Assembly (NCBI GenBank): GCA_934339005.1
Contig: CAKRHR010000044.1
Span: 1 to 22,214, forward strand
Length of the DNA stretch: 22,214 bases
Direction: 5' to 3'
Origin: an uncultured Catenibacillus sp.
GTDB taxonomy: Bacteria; Bacillota; Clostridia; Lachnospirales; Lachnospiraceae
Numbering within the stretch: the stretch's first letter is position 1; every line of letters starts with the position of its first letter. The position numbers and the translations under genes are program-made. Shown one piece after another: positions 22,119 to 22,214 of the stretch. The notes beneath the pieces are model-generated. The model was not told the origin of the DNA. It saw only the letters and a program-made list of their open reading frames with translations, and made no database searches.

Positions 22119-22214
22119 TTATTTTACGAACTTTTCTGCATAATGGCATGCAACATGGTGATTTGGTTTGATCTCCCGAAGTTCTGGTTCTTTTGCCAGA
22201 CATTCTTCTGTCGC
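22119..22214 (-). CDS. Oligopeptide/dipeptide-type ABC transporter ATP-binding protein, C-terminal fragment (cut by window edge)
   Basis: The last 31 codons and the stop were translated by hand from the window edge: the end reads ECLAKEPELREIKPN, then HHVACHYAEKFVK. The pattern C-x4-P-x-L with H-x-VACHY is typical of the C-terminal extension of DppD/DppF/OppD/OppF ATPases, which coordinates an iron-sulfur or other cofactor in some relatives. Its stop overlaps the esterase's ribosome site, so the two are in one operon. The rest of the gene lies outside the window. Confidence 0.8.
   Translation of the reverse strand, partial: ATEECLAKEPELREIKPNHHVACHYAEKFVK

Noticed and set aside
1..22214. CRISPR arrays, tRNA/rRNA genes, insertion sequences, phage or toxin-antitoxin genes
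   Set aside because: No spaced repeats, cloverleaf sequence, transposase, integrase or toxin-like reading frame was found on either strand.

Overview
The window looks like an accessory metabolic island from an AT-rich gut-type Firmicute, most likely a member of the Lachnospiraceae. I infer this from strong AGGAGG-type ribosome binding sites, TTGACA-N17-TATTTT promoters, Firmicute-style lipoproteins and the gene families present; no rRNA or other phylogenetic marker is available. Every protein gene of normal size is read on the minus strand, so transcription runs from high to low coordinates.

Layout from right to left. (1) 22214-20545: the last 31 codons of an oligopeptide/dipeptide-type ABC ATPase, then a type-B carboxylesterase, closed by a strong terminator. 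(2) 20279-17865: an 804-residue protein joining an AraC-type regulator to a GH39-like glycoside hydrolase barrel, with its own promoter and terminator. (3) 17508-16531: an iron-sulfur flavoprotein-like NAD(P)H/FMN oxidoreductase with a zinc ribbon, with its own terminator. (4) 16191-13344: a three-gene ABC importer (lipoprotein, permease, ATPase) of the COG2984/COG4120/COG1101 type behind a near-consensus promoter. (5) 13158-13279: on the plus strand, a promoter-like element and a 23-codon reading frame with a strong Shine-Dalgarno sequence that runs through the importer's terminator. (6) 12973-6090: a long operon with two tandem xylose-isomerase-like barrels, a VOC protein, an aldo/keto reductase, a ROK regulator, then a thiolase, a DUF35 zinc-ribbon/OB-fold protein and an acyl-carrier-like protein. 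(7) 5900-3730: a third barrel plus a Gfo/Idh/MocA dehydrogenase behind a promoter that resembles that of region 6. (8) 3567-1: a ThuA-like protein, a family 5 solute-binding lipoprotein and a DppB-type permease cut by the window edge.

Working model (inference). The locus imports a glycoside or acylated glycoside through a dipeptide-type ABC system and de-esterifies it with the carboxylesterase. It then attacks the sugar by oxidation and isomerisation or elimination (Gfo/Idh/MocA dehydrogenase, three barrels, ThuA, aldo/keto reductase), the chemistry known for 3-keto-glycoside and C-glycoside breakdown. The thiolase-DUF35-ACP trio is the unusual part: it suggests C-C bond making or breaking on an acyl group or polyketide-like aglycone, under the same operon control as the sugar enzymes. 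The regulators are also unusual: a ROK protein without the family's zinc motif and an AraC protein carrying a GH39 barrel with both catalytic glutamates apparently present. The substrate cannot be determined from sequence alone.
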